Of a DNA stretch of 22,457 bases, positions 9,134 to 17,057 are shown piece by piece (within the stretch, counting starts at the first letter, position 1; the number at the start of each line of letters is the position of its first letter). A model generated the notes under the pieces. That model ran no database searches, was not told the origin of the DNA, and worked only from the letters and a program-made list of their open reading frames with translations. The stretch covers positions 1 to 22,457 of the forward strand of contig JANMLV010000084.1 of NCBI GenBank assembly GCA_031372705.1, written 5' to 3'. This DNA comes from UBA7236 sp031372705. Its GTDB lineage: Bacteria > Bacteroidota > Bacteroidia > Chitinophagales > BACL12. A program made the translations under genes and the position numbers.

Positions 9134-9589
9134 TTAATTTAATGCTGCATAACCAAAAGGTATATTTGCAGTTCCACACCATAAAATAACATGTGTAAAG
9201 GCCTCACCTAAAACCGGGTCAATTAGAAAATACATTTCACCTGTATCTTGCACGATGCCCATTAATCTTAAATCAGGATTACCTGCACCGGGATCTGCAG
9301 TAAATGTCATTGATGTAGAAAAATAGACTGTAACAGTGCCTGTTGCTAAACCGGTAGAAAAATCACTGCCGAATTTTAAAAACTGCTTGCCATCTTCATC
9401 TGACCCCAATTGCGCTGTACCCATGCTGCCTGCAGCATTCTGATCAATAAAAGTCCCTGATTTTTCAACAACAAAGGCTCCTTGCGGTAAACTGGAATCA
9501 ATAATTAAAGTTTCAGCTTCTTTCGTGCACGAAACTATTGTAAAGGAAGCAAATAATCCAATACAAATTAACTGTAAGTTCTTTTTCAT
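9134..9589 (-). CDS. DM13-domain lipoprotein
   Basis: The chosen start at 9589 (MKKNLQL) gives 151 residues with a lipobox ending in Cys21 (TIVSC); the Met at 9598 adds three residues before the signal peptide. The mature part (~35-151) matches the DM13 domain. It has a beta-rich start with GSMGTAQL and a Pro-Asp-Leu segment. The hallmark C-terminal strand reads VILWCGTANIPFGYAAL, with Cys138 in the position conserved in the family. DM13 domains have been proposed to take part in electron transfer through that cysteine; this is family-level inference, not shown here. It is expected on the periplasmic or outer face of a membrane. The AraC-type regulator lies upstream and an OM barrel downstream on the same strand. 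It has its own promoter candidate about 25 bases before the start. Confidence 0.8.
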   Translation of the reverse strand: MKKNLQLICIGLFASFTIVSCTKEAETLIIDSSLPQGAFVVEKSGTFIDQNAAGSMGTAQLGSDEDGKQFLKFGSDFSTGLATGTVTVYFSTSMTFTADPGAGNPDLRLMGIVQDTGEMYFLIDPVLGEAFTHVILWCGTANIPFGYAALN

Positions 9590-9613
9590 ATCTAGCATTT
9601 ATTTTAGTTGAAA

Positions 9614-9621
9614 CAAAAGTA
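9614..9621 (-). promoter_or_regulatory. Candidate -7 promoter element for the DM13 gene
   Basis: The minus strand reads TACTTTTG, an exact TAnnTTTG match, ending 24 bases before the ATG at 9589. A TTTG that could serve as the -33 element lies at 9638-9641, 16 bases away, slightly closer than usual. Confidence 0.5.
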
Positions 9622-9728
9622 GCAGTAACATTTACTACAAAGTTGGACAAAAAGCCCTTTCGATTGCACAATTAACTCAAATAAGCATTATGACATTGAA
9701 TTGACAAATAGAAAATTATAAACAATGC

Positions 9729-10598
9729 TCATCTAAAAATACCCAATTGCTTTCTGTATGCTCCGGGCGACAGGGAAGTTTTCTTTTTGAACATTCGGTT
9801 AAAATACTGTATATCAGAAAAACCGAGCGTATAAGCAATTTCCTTAACTGAACTATTCGTGAGATACAACTCTCTTTTCGTTTCAATAATCAAACGATCT
9901 TGAATTAATTGAAGGGTTGTTTTTTTATAGTTTTTACTGCATATATTATTTAAAGACTTTAATGACATCCCCAACATTTCTGCATACTTTGATGGTGAGT
10001 GAATTTCTTTGAAATGCAATTCAACAAGCTTCTCGAATTTATTAACTATTGGGGATATTATTTCGGTATTACTACTTACTTTTTTATTCTTTAATTTAAT
10101 TCTTACTGCTGCAACAAGAAACAATTTTAAATACGCTAGCAAGGCTTCTTCCAGTGCAACTCCACCTAATTTAAGTTCATTTTCTAATGCTAAAATAGTG
10201 CGTTCAATATCTCTGAAATCTTCATCGTTTAAATCAAAGAAAGGTTCGCCATAGGCATTATTAAATAACACACCATTGCATTGCAATTCTTTACCATGTT
10301 TTTCTAAACAAAAAAAGTCCGAATGAAATTGTACCGCAACGCCCTCGATTGCGTTGTCAGAGTTAAACTCAAACAACTGATATGGTGTATAAAAATACAT
10401 TTGAACTGCGCTGAAATTATAGCGTGTCAAATCGCTATTGTTAATACCTTTGCCATTTTTTATTAGCAAACAAGTATAAAATTCATTTTGAATAGGTTGA
10501 TTTAAATCATTTAATCCAACTTCCTTTATTAAAAACAGAGGTGCTGATTTACCAAAAGGTATGTATTCGGCCTTAGATTGTTGTTCGTTAATCTGCAA
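9729..10598 (-). CDS. AraC-family transcriptional regulator
   Basis: The 289-residue product has a variable N-terminal sensing half (cupin-like, ~1-150). The C-terminal AraC DNA-binding domain spans ~190-285. The first helix-turn-helix is at SPSKYAEMLGMSLKSLN. The second carries the family signature SVKEIAYTLGFSDIQYFNRMFKK, followed by SPGAYRK. No membrane segment is present, so it should be a soluble one-component regulator. The frame contains no ATG near its 5' end, and an in-frame TGA lies at 10632-10634. The likely start is therefore the TTG at 10596-10598. It is divergent from cinA (85 bases apart) and 139 bases upstream of the DM13 gene in the same direction. Local control of the DM13/barrel genes is plausible but unproven. 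Confidence 0.88.
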   Translation of the reverse strand: MQINEQQSKAEYIPFGKSAPLFLIKEVGLNDLNQPIQNEFYTCLLIKNGKGINNSDLTRYNFSAVQMYFYTPYQLFEFNSDNAIEGVAVQFHSDFFCLEKHGKELQCNGVLFNNAYGEPFFDLNDEDFRDIERTILALENELKLGGVALEEALLAYLKLFLVAAVRIKLKNKKVSSNTEIISPIVNKFEKLVELHFKEIHSPSKYAEMLGMSLKSLNNICSKNYKKTTLQLIQDRLIIETKRELYLTNSSVKEIAYTLGFSDIQYFNRMFKKKTSLSPGAYRKQLGIFR

Positions 10599-10662
10599 TT
10601 TTATATATAATTTATTAAGGTGATAAAATAATCAATTTTCAGTATAAACTGGTTTTTAAAAC

Positions 10663-10670
10663 TACCTTTG
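10663..10670 (+). promoter_or_regulatory. Candidate -7 promoter element for cinA
   Basis: TACCTTTG is an exact TAnnTTTG match ending 13 bases before the cinA ATG, implying a very short 5' untranslated leader. No TTTG is present at -33; TTTTC at 10636-10640 is the closest candidate. Confidence 0.5.
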
Positions 10671-10683
10671 TGTAAAGATAGAT

Positions 10684-11919
10684 ATGAAAGCAGTAATAAT
10701 TTCTATTGGCGACGAAATACTTAATGGCACAACAATAAATACAAATGCCGGTTGGATATCTACGCAAATTCAACCGCTAGGTATTGAAATTTATGAAGTG
10801 CTATCAATTGCCGACCGTGCTGAACATATCCTACAAATGCTCGATCGCTATTGCGGAAACGCTGAAATCATAATAATCACAGGCGGTTTAGGCCCAACTA
10901 AAGACGACATCACAAAAAAAACCTTATGCACCTACTTTAATAGTGAATTGATATTTCATGAGGATATTTATTTGCGTTTGAAGGCTGCATTCGAAAAACG
11001 AAATATCCCTTTTACCGAAAACAATCGTGACCAAGCAATGTATCCAAACAATTGTGCTGTTTTGCATAACTCGCTCGGTACGGCCCAAGGCATGTGGTTT
11101 TCTCATAAAAATACTGAGATTGTGAGCTTGCCCGGGGTTCCATTCGAAATGAAAGGCTTAATGACTGAGCAAGTGATTCCCAGAATCATCGCAACGTTCA
11201 ACTTCCCTTCCATTATTAATCATTATTTTATGACAAGCGGAATTAGTGAAAGCTTCTTAGCCAAACAGCTTGAACCACTAGAGCAGCAGCTACCCAACCA
11301 CATCACCCTTGCTTATTTGCCTACTCCCGGAGTTGTTAAACTAAGGCTAACCGGCAGAAGCGACAACGAAAATGAAATAAATATTGAAATAGCGCAACAT
11401 GCTGAGCATTTGAGGCAGATTTTAGGAAAAGGCATTTATGCTGAAACCCCAATACCACTTGAAGCTTACATCGGACAGCAACTCATGGCTTCAAATGCTA
11501 CTTTAAGCACTGCCGAAAGCTGCACCGGTGGCAAAATTGCTCATAAAATCACCTTAGTACCCGGCAGTTCCGATTACTTTAAAGGCAGTATTGTTGCCTA
11601 TTCGGCTGAAGTTAAACAGCGTCTGCTACATGTTCCGGAAGCAACTTTATTACAATTTACCGCAATTAGTGAGCAAACTGCCGCTGCAATGCTTGATGGT
11701 TTGTTGGAAACTATGCAGACTGATTTCGGCATAGCTGTTACCGGAAACGCAGGCCCAACAGCCGATGGCGACGCCGAACCTGTAGGAACAATCTACATTG
11801 CCGTAGGGTCAAAACACCAAAAAGTAGTCAAAAAATATTTTTTCAACAAGAACCGTGACATTAATATCGAATACGCTACTATGTTTGCGCTGCATGAATT
11901 GCGTATACTGTTGACTTAA
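10684..11919 (+). CDS. cinA: CinA family protein (NMN deamidase / competence-damage-inducible protein)
   Basis: This 411-residue protein has the usual two-domain CinA layout and length. The N-terminal MoeA/MogA-like domain (1-~170) shows ISIGDEILNGTTINTN and ITGGLGPTKDD (66-75); in related proteins it has COG1058-type pyrophosphatase activity. The C-terminal PncC domain (~255-411) shows AESCTGGKIA (from 277), PGSSDYFKGSIVAYS, and VTGNAGP (352-358) followed by PVGTIYIAV. This domain deamidates nicotinamide mononucleotide, recycling NAD by-products. Ser279 in AESCTGG corresponds to the residue expected to be catalytic. The start is ATG at 10684, with a promoter candidate just before it. It ends 118 bases before the E2 gene, which has its own promoter, so it is probably monocistronic. 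It should be cytoplasmic. Confidence 0.95.
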   Translation: MKAVIISIGDEILNGTTINTNAGWISTQIQPLGIEIYEVLSIADRAEHILQMLDRYCGNAEIIIITGGLGPTKDDITKKTLCTYFNSELIFHEDIYLRLKAAFEKRNIPFTENNRDQAMYPNNCAVLHNSLGTAQGMWFSHKNTEIVSLPGVPFEMKGLMTEQVIPRIIATFNFPSIINHYFMTSGISESFLAKQLEPLEQQLPNHITLAYLPTPGVVKLRLTGRSDNENEINIEIAQHAEHLRQILGKGIYAETPIPLEAYIGQQLMASNATLSTAESCTGGKIAHKITLVPGSSDYFKGSIVAYSAEVKQRLLHVPEATLLQFTAISEQTAAAMLDGLLETMQTDFGIAVTGNAGPTADGDAEPVGTIYIAVGSKHQKVVKKYFFNKNRDINIEYATMFALHELRILLT

Positions 11920-11923
11920 AACC

Positions 11924-11954
11924 TTGTTAAAGCATAATAAAGAGAGTATTTTTG
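11924..11954 (+). promoter_or_regulatory. Promoter for the E2 gene (TTG - 20 bp - TATTTTTG)
   Basis: TTG at 11924-11926 and TATTTTTG at 11947-11954 are separated by 20 bases, the best match to the Bacteroidota -33/-7 consensus in the window. It begins 5 bases after the cinA stop codon. It predicts a leader of roughly 75 bases before the E2 ATG at 12038. A 6-bp hairpin, CTGTTT 11973-11978 with AAACAG 11990-11995, falls in that leader. Confidence 0.65.
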
Positions 11955-12037
11955 CGGAAGTCAAAAACATGTCTGTTTCCGAATTCGCAAAACAGTCAGT
12001 TTTACACCTATTTAGCTTAACATAGCAAGGAAAAAAT

Positions 12038-13345
12038 ATGTCGCAAAAAGAACTGATTATGCCCAAACTGGGCGAAAGTATTATGGAAGCCACTATTCTG
12101 AAGTGGTTGAAGAAAGAAGGTGATACCGTTCAACTTGATGAAGCAGTGCTGGAAATCGCTACCGACAAGGTAGACAGCGAAGTGCCAACACCTTTTGCCG
12201 GAACAATTACCAAGATATTATTTAACGAAGGCGATGTTGTTCAAATTGGCAAAGCAATTGCCATAATTGAGGCAACGGGAACCGGAAACAGCACTATTCA
12301 GCCTACGGCAGAAAATGTGGTGCAGCAGGAAGTTAAAGTTGAAGCACCAAAAGAGCAAGTAAATTCTGTAAAAGTAGAAACAACGCAACCTATTTCGGGT
12401 GATCGCTTTTATTCTCCGCTTGTTTTGAATATCGCTCGCGAAGAAGGTATTTCCATGTCTGAATTAGAGCGTATACCGGGAACAGGTAAAGACGATAGAG
12501 TAACAAAAGCTGATATTTTAACTTATTTACAAAATAAAGGTACGCAGCAAGTTGCCAAAACAGAAGCGCCGCAAGTTCAAACTCCTGTGGTACAAGAAAA
12601 AACAACAACCGTTGTTCAAACTGCTTCGATTAGTGGTGGCAACGAAATTGTTGAAATGGACCGTATGCGCAAACTCATTGCCGACCATATGGTTATGAGC
12701 AAAAAAACATCACCTCACGTTACGTCGTATGTTGAAGTTGATATGAGTGCAATTGTTGAATGGCGCAATCGCAACAAAACAAAATTCGAAAAACGCGAAG
12801 GCCAAAAAATAACATTCACACCAATCTTTATTGAAGCATTGGCAAAAGCAATAAAAGATTTCCCCGGCATTAATGTTTCTGTCGACGGGTATAACATTAC
12901 CTACAAAAAGGATATTAATATTGGGATGGCCGCAGCATTGCCTACAGGAAATTTAATTGTTCCTGTAATAAAAAATGCCGACCGCATGAATTTAGTTGGA
13001 TTAACAGCTGCTGTAAATGATTTTGCAACAAGAGCCAGAGCCAACAAATTAAAACCGGACGACATACAAGACGGCACATTTACGTTAACAAATGTTGGTT
13101 CGTTTGGCAGTTTAATGGGAACGCCAATTATTAATCAACCTCAAGTTGCTATTCTTGCTGTTGGTGCTATAAAGAAAAAGCCGGTAGTATTAGAAACTGC
13201 TCATGGCGATGTAATTGCAATTAGACACATGATGTTTATGAGTATGAGTTATGATCACCGCGTGGTTGATGGTATGCTTGGCGGCAGCTTCTTGAAACGT
13301 GTTGCCGATTACCTCGAAGGATTTGATACAGAACGCGAAATATAA
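12038..13345 (+). CDS. 2-oxo-acid dehydrogenase complex dihydrolipoyl acyltransferase (E2)
   Basis: The E2 core enzyme transfers acyl groups from a lipoyl arm to CoA. Domains in the 435 residues are: lipoyl domain 1-79 with the lipoylated Lys44 in ATDKVDSEVPTP; a Pro/Val/Gln-rich linker; peripheral E1/E3-binding domain ~124-162 (SPLVLNIAREEG to VTKADILTYL); a second linker; and catalytic acetyltransferase domain ~205-432 with HRVVDG, giving His407 and Asp411. The DKVD lipoyl motif fits branched-chain or 2-oxoglutarate complexes better than the pyruvate complex, and branched-chain is my preference, so no symbol is assigned. A clear ribosome-binding site AAGGA lies at 12027-12031, six bases before ATG. 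No E1 or E3 gene is adjacent. The CstB-like gene follows after 27 bases with no obvious promoter, so the two may share a transcript. Confidence 0.92.
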   Translation: MSQKELIMPKLGESIMEATILKWLKKEGDTVQLDEAVLEIATDKVDSEVPTPFAGTITKILFNEGDVVQIGKAIAIIEATGTGNSTIQPTAENVVQQEVKVEAPKEQVNSVKVETTQPISGDRFYSPLVLNIAREEGISMSELERIPGTGKDDRVTKADILTYLQNKGTQQVAKTEAPQVQTPVVQEKTTTVVQTASISGGNEIVEMDRMRKLIADHMVMSKKTSPHVTSYVEVDMSAIVEWRNRNKTKFEKREGQKITFTPIFIEALAKAIKDFPGINVSVDGYNITYKKDINIGMAAALPTGNLIVPVIKNADRMNLVGLTAAVNDFATRARANKLKPDDIQDGTFTLTNVGSFGSLMGTPIINQPQVAILAVGAIKKKPVVLETAHGDVIAIRHMMFMSMSYDHRVVDGMLGGSFLKRVADYLEGFDTEREI

Positions 13346-13372
13346 TTATTAAAATAAAGTATTTGTATTAAC

Positions 13373-14764
13373 ATGTATATAGAACAACTTTATACGAATT
13401 GTCTAGCAGAAGCCGCTTACTATATCGAAAGTGATGGCGAAGCTGCTGTTATTGATCCATTGCGTGAATCTGCTCCGTATTTAGAAAAAGCAGCAGGTAG
13501 AAATGCGAAAATTAAATATGTTTTTGAAACACATTTTCATGCTGACTTTGTTTCAGGACATATTGATCTTGCAAAAAAATCGGGCGCAACTATAATTTAT
13601 GGTCCTGAAGCCAATACAAGTTACAATGTAATAAATGCAAAAGACGGTGAAGAATTTACTATCGGTAAATTAAAAATCCGCGCACTGCATACACCCGGAC
13701 ATACGCTTGAATCAACTTGTTATTTGTTGATTGACGAAGCCGGCAAAAGTCATGCAATTTTTACAGGTGATACATTATTTGTTGGTGATGTAGGGAGACC
13801 TGATTTATTGGATGGCATCATGACAAAAGAAGAATTGGCATCGAAGATGTACGACTCGTTAAACAACAAAATAAAAACCTTATCCGACGATGTAATTGTT
13901 TATCCTGCTCATGGTCCCGGAAGTGCTTGCGGAAAAAGCATGGGTAAAGAAACATTTTCAACTATAGGTATACAAAAGCAAACAAATTATGCATTGCAAG
14001 AAATGACGCGCGAAGCATTTATTGCTGCAGTTACCGATGGCTTGTCGGAACCTCCTCAATATTTTTTTGAAGATGCCCGTATCAACAAAACAGGCTATAC
14101 TGCAATTGAAGATGTTATTTCAAATAATACAAAAGCGTTAAGCGTTGATGAATTTGAAATTGCCATGAATAACGGCGCTTTGGTTTTAGATACACGTATT
14201 GCTGATGTTTTTGAAAAAGGTTTTATACAAGGTTCATTAAATATTGGACTCAATGGTATGTTTGCAGTTTGGGTAGGTACGTTGATAGATATTAATCAGC
14301 AATTGATTTTAATAACTGAACCCGGCTTGGAAGCAGAAACAGTTTTGCGACTTGCGCGCGTTGGTTACGAAAACGTTGCAGGATATTTAATTGGCGGTAT
14401 CACCACATGGTCGGAAGCGGGAAATAAAACTGAAAATGTGAAATCTATTTTAGCTGATGACATTCAGCATTACATTACTGATGATAGTTATGTTATTTTA
14501 GATGTGCGCAAACCTTCTGAATTTAAAAGTGAACATTTAAAAGGGGCAATAAATATTCAATTGAGTGAAATAGCATTGCGTGTAGGTGAGCTCGATGCAA
14601 ATAAAAAATACATTATACATTGTGCAGCAGGTTATAGAAGTATGATGGCTGCTTCTATTATTAAGGAGCATGGATTTAATAATTTTTTAAATGTAACCGG
14701 TGGCTGGAGCAGTATTAAAAAAACAGCGCTGCCAACAGTGGTTGCATTACCTGAATTCATTTAA
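13373..14764 (+). CDS. CstB-like persulfide dioxygenase / rhodanese fusion
   Basis: The 463-residue protein joins a metallo-beta-lactamase fold to two rhodanese domains. The first domain (1-~235) has HFHAD (His54, His56, Asp58), HTPGHT (His110), FTGD (Asp133) and YPAH (His180). This is the ETHE1-type mononuclear-iron pattern of persulfide dioxygenases. Cys186 in GSACGK is in the loop where the CstB group carries a cysteine. The first rhodanese unit (~255-350) has no cysteine in its active-site loop (LILITEPGLE) and should be inactive. The second (~362-452) has HCAAGYRS with Cys417 and should be active. MBL, pseudo-rhodanese, rhodanese is the layout of CstB, which oxidises low-molecular-weight persulfides and yields thiosulfate in sulfide detoxification. 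It should be cytoplasmic. No CstR-type sulfide sensor, CstA or SQR gene is adjacent. Confidence 0.9.
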   Translation: MYIEQLYTNCLAEAAYYIESDGEAAVIDPLRESAPYLEKAAGRNAKIKYVFETHFHADFVSGHIDLAKKSGATIIYGPEANTSYNVINAKDGEEFTIGKLKIRALHTPGHTLESTCYLLIDEAGKSHAIFTGDTLFVGDVGRPDLLDGIMTKEELASKMYDSLNNKIKTLSDDVIVYPAHGPGSACGKSMGKETFSTIGIQKQTNYALQEMTREAFIAAVTDGLSEPPQYFFEDARINKTGYTAIEDVISNNTKALSVDEFEIAMNNGALVLDTRIADVFEKGFIQGSLNIGLNGMFAVWVGTLIDINQQLILITEPGLEAETVLRLARVGYENVAGYLIGGITTWSEAGNKTENVKSILADDIQHYITDDSYVILDVRKPSEFKSEHLKGAINIQLSEIALRVGELDANKKYIIHCAAGYRSMMAASIIKEHGFNNFLNVTGGWSSIKKTALPTVVALPEFI

Positions 14765-14793
14765 TAGTAAACACAACAGAGGAGAATTACTGA

Positions 14794-15192
14794 ATGCGGA
14801 AAATATTGTTGATTTTATGTATTGTAGGCTTTACTACTTCTTGTGGCGACATAAGAATAGATCAGGCTATCGATCATATTAGCCGCACATGGTCTGTTTA
14901 TAAATATGAAATTGATGGATATGACCAAACACCATTATTCACTGCTGCATACGCCTCATACAATATAGCATTTACCGACACATCCGATTATACCGAAAAC
15001 TATGTCTTCCTTGGAACCCCCGTTAGCATAACAGGTATTTATATCTTTAGCGATAAAGGCAATATACTAACGTTATCTGACGAGTTTCAATCTCGCGTTT
15101 ATAATGTGCTTACACTTACAAACAATGAAATGACGCTCGAAGACAGAAACGCCGAAAACAATCAAGTATATTATTTCGAAGTAGTTTTGTAA
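14794..15192 (+). CDS. Small lipoprotein, possibly lipocalin-like
   Basis: The 132-residue product has a short signal peptide and a lipobox-like GFTTSC with Cys17 (Thr-Ser-Cys at the cut site). The mature part (~25-132) is rich in beta strands: a TW-containing first strand (SRTWSVYKYEIDG), IYIFSDKGNILTL in the middle, and a closing YYFEVVL strand. This resembles the small lipocalin-like lipoproteins common in Bacteroidota, but no single motif is decisive and the function is unknown. A good ribosome-binding site AGAGGAG (14778-14784) lies nine bases before ATG. It starts 29 bases after the CstB-like stop and is probably co-transcribed with it. A link to sulfur metabolism is not implied. Confidence 0.72.
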   Translation: MRKILLILCIVGFTTSCGDIRIDQAIDHISRTWSVYKYEIDGYDQTPLFTAAYASYNIAFTDTSDYTENYVFLGTPVSITGIYIFSDKGNILTLSDEFQSRVYNVLTLTNNEMTLEDRNAENNQVYYFEVVL

Positions 15193-15219
15193 TGCTACTT
15201 ATTTTCACATAAAAAAAAA

Positions 15220-15260
15220 GCTCAAAACAATTCAACTTTTTTTGTTGAAGTGCTTTGAGC
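15220..15260 (-). terminator. Hairpin terminator for the cyclophilin gene, shared with the convergent lipoprotein gene
   Basis: GCTCAAA (15220-15226) pairs with TTTGAGC (15254-15260), and TTCAAC (15231-15236) pairs with GTTGAA (15244-15249) around a loop of seven T, with small mismatches between the two stems. The nine A before it (15211-15219) give a U-tract for minus-strand transcripts. The plus-strand tail is less U-rich, so it serves mainly the cyclophilin gene. Confidence 0.85.
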
Positions 15261-15303
15261 AATTAATTGTAATGCTGCAAAACAAATTAGCAACTAAGCT
15301 AAT

Positions 15304-15945
15304 TTACTTACTGCGACGTTTAACATCGCCTTTAGTTTCATATTCTTTAAAAATTGCAGCCGGATCATATTTTTTTACGGCCTTACCTTTTCTGATAATT
15401 TTAATATGGTTAATCACATCGCCTTGCGCAATTGCGTTAACTACATCTTGGCCTTCAACAACATGGCCAAACACGGCATGTTTATTATCTAACCAAGCAG
15501 TTTCTTTGTGAGTAATAAAGAACTGACTACCGTTTGTGAACTTACCTGAATTCGCCATCGACAAAATTCCGGGACCTGAATGTTTTAAGTCGCTGTGAAA
15601 TTCATCCTTAAATGCATAACCCGGGCCACCGCTGCCGTTGCCAACAGGATCGCCACCCTGTATCATGAAATCAGCAATCACACGGTGAAATTTTAAGCTA
15701 TCGTAAAAAGGTGTGCCAATCGGCTTTGCGGTATTTTCAATTTTACCTTCAGCTAAACCAACAAAATTGGCAACTGTTAATGGTGCTTTTTGGAACTCGA
15801 GAAATAATAAAATATTGCCTTTTGTTGTTTGCACTTCTGCATACAATCCATCAGGTAACTGTTTGTACTTCTTTTTGTCGCTTTGACCAAATGCAAATGC
15901 ATGCACCATCAAAATCATCATTAATAATAAACTTGTTTTTTTCAT
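15304..15945 (-). CDS. Exported cyclophilin-type peptidyl-prolyl isomerase
   Basis: The 213-residue protein begins with a signal peptide (MKKTSLLLMMILMVHAFAFGQ), so it acts in the periplasm or at the envelope as a proline isomerase/foldase. The cyclophilin domain (~33-185) carries the catalytic FHRVI (86-90), MIQGGDP (94-100), GSQFFIT (139-145) and WLDNKHAVFG (151-160). Arg88 is the catalytic arginine. A short basic tail (KRRSK) ends the protein. It follows nrnA by 36 bases on the same strand with no promoter match between, so it is likely the second gene of that operon. It ends at a strong terminator. Confidence 0.92.
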   Translation of the reverse strand: MKKTSLLLMMILMVHAFAFGQSDKKKYKQLPDGLYAEVQTTKGNILLFLEFQKAPLTVANFVGLAEGKIENTAKPIGTPFYDSLKFHRVIADFMIQGGDPVGNGSGGPGYAFKDEFHSDLKHSGPGILSMANSGKFTNGSQFFITHKETAWLDNKHAVFGHVVEGQDVVNAIAQGDVINHIKIIRKGKAVKKYDPAAIFKEYETKGDVKRRSK

Positions 15946-15981
15946 ATTGAATTTCTGTTTTTTTTTATGTTGTGTTTGTTG

Positions 15982-16995
15982 TTAATCTTTTTGCTGCTGA
16001 CGGAATTCCGGCAATACTGCTACGAATTGTTTTACCGTTTCTTCCAACGACATCCTTGTTACGCCTCCGGATGCGTTTCGGTGTCCTCCACCATTAAAGA
16101 AATTTCGTGCCAAATATTCAACATTCACCTCTCCCTTCGAGCGAAATGAAATTTTTATTTTGTCGCGGTCTTCTGTAAAGAGCACAGCCATTTCAACATC
16201 ACGCATGGCCAATGGCAAATTTACAATGCCTTCCTTATCGCCATTATTGAGTTTATACTTTTCTGCTTCTTGCATGGTTATGCTCATATATGCAGCTTTA
16301 TGCTCCGGCAATACTACCATTTTTTCAGCAAGCAAAAATCCTACGAAGCGCATTCTGTTTTCACCATACTGATTGTAAACAGCATTATGTATTTGTTCAA
16401 CATTAATTCCGGTGGCCATTAATTGCGCCGCTATTTCATGCACACGTGCAGTGGTATTGCTAAATTGAAAAATGCCGGTATCAAGTGCCATACCAGCATA
16501 AATACATGCAGCCATTTCAGTATCTATTAATGCACCGTCATTTGCCATATGAATAAAATCGAAAACTAATTCGGCTGTAGAACTTGCCTGGTCGTTCCAT
16601 AATTCATAATCGGCAAAATGGTCCGGCTCTCGGTGATGATCAATCATAACACTCACATACGGCCTGTTAAGCTTCTGAACATCTTCCCCTAAAGCCTCTA
16701 TTCTTTTAATGGCATTAAAGTCTAAGAAAAAAATACAATCAGCCCGCGTTAACACAGCAAAACATGTTTTAGGATTTTTTTGATGATTAAAACATTTGTC
16801 GCTTTGTGACATCCAATTTAAAAAATCAGGAAAATCATCAGGAACAATTACGTCAGCAATATGACCTTTTTTTTCAAAGTATAATTTAAGCGACAGCGCA
16901 GAACCCACCGCATCACCATCGGGTCGCACATGTGTCAACAGCACGATTCGTCGTGGTTGTTGCAAATAAGTAAAGAGGAGCCCGAGATCTTTCAT
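15982..16995 (-). CDS. nrnA: DHH/DHHA1 phosphoesterase, NrnA type (oligoribonuclease / pAp phosphatase)
   Basis: The 337-residue protein degrades short oligoribonucleotides to mononucleotides and dephosphorylates pAp in characterised relatives. The DHH domain (1-~180) has THVRPDGDAVGS (His22, Asp26, Asp28), Asp92 in FFLDFN, and MIDHH (Asp119, His120, His121), the metal-binding set. The DHHA1 domain (~230-337) has the nucleotide-binding FNGGGHRNASGG (GGGH at 302-305). Length and both domains match NrnA rather than RecJ, which is longer. It is cytoplasmic. It is divergent from ndk across 90 bases that contain a near-perfect palindrome, and it leads a probable two-gene operon with the cyclophilin gene. 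Both nrnA and ndk act on nucleotides, which makes shared control of interest. Confidence 0.92.
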   Translation of the reverse strand: MKDLGLLFTYLQQPRRIVLLTHVRPDGDAVGSALSLKLYFEKKGHIADVIVPDDFPDFLNWMSQSDKCFNHQKNPKTCFAVLTRADCIFFLDFNAIKRIEALGEDVQKLNRPYVSVMIDHHREPDHFADYELWNDQASSTAELVFDFIHMANDGALIDTEMAACIYAGMALDTGIFQFSNTTARVHEIAAQLMATGINVEQIHNAVYNQYGENRMRFVGFLLAEKMVVLPEHKAAYMSITMQEAEKYKLNNGDKEGIVNLPLAMRDVEMAVLFTEDRDKIKISFRSKGEVNVEYLARNFFNGGGHRNASGGVTRMSLEETVKQFVAVLPEFRQQQKD

Positions 16996-17008
16996 GTTAA
17001 ATTTAACG

Positions 17009-17016
17009 CAAAGGTC
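17009..17016 (-). promoter_or_regulatory. Weak -7 promoter candidate for nrnA
   Basis: The minus strand reads GACCTTTG, one mismatch from TAnnTTTG, ending 13 bases before the nrnA ATG at 16995. It overlaps the left end of the 17014-17047 inverted repeat. Confidence 0.35.
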
Positions 17017-17047
17017 GCCATTTTTTATATTTTTTAAAAATGGCGAC
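17014..17047. repeat. Perfect 12-bp inverted repeat in the nrnA-ndk divergent promoter region
   Basis: GTCGCCATTTTT (17014-17025) and AAAAATGGCGAC (17036-17047) are exact reverse complements separated by 10 A/T bases. The repeat sits between the nrnA -7 candidate and the ndk -7 element and covers where the -33 region of ndk would lie. It could be an operator for a dimeric regulator, or a hairpin. No U-tract follows beyond the arms themselves, and it precedes both genes, so a terminator is unlikely. Confidence 0.65.
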
Positions 17048-17057
17048 AGTTAATTCC

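Noticed and set aside
11809..12093. Minus-strand open frame across the cinA-E2 junction
   Set aside because: It overlaps the end of cinA, the E2 promoter and the E2 start in antisense; no supporting signals.
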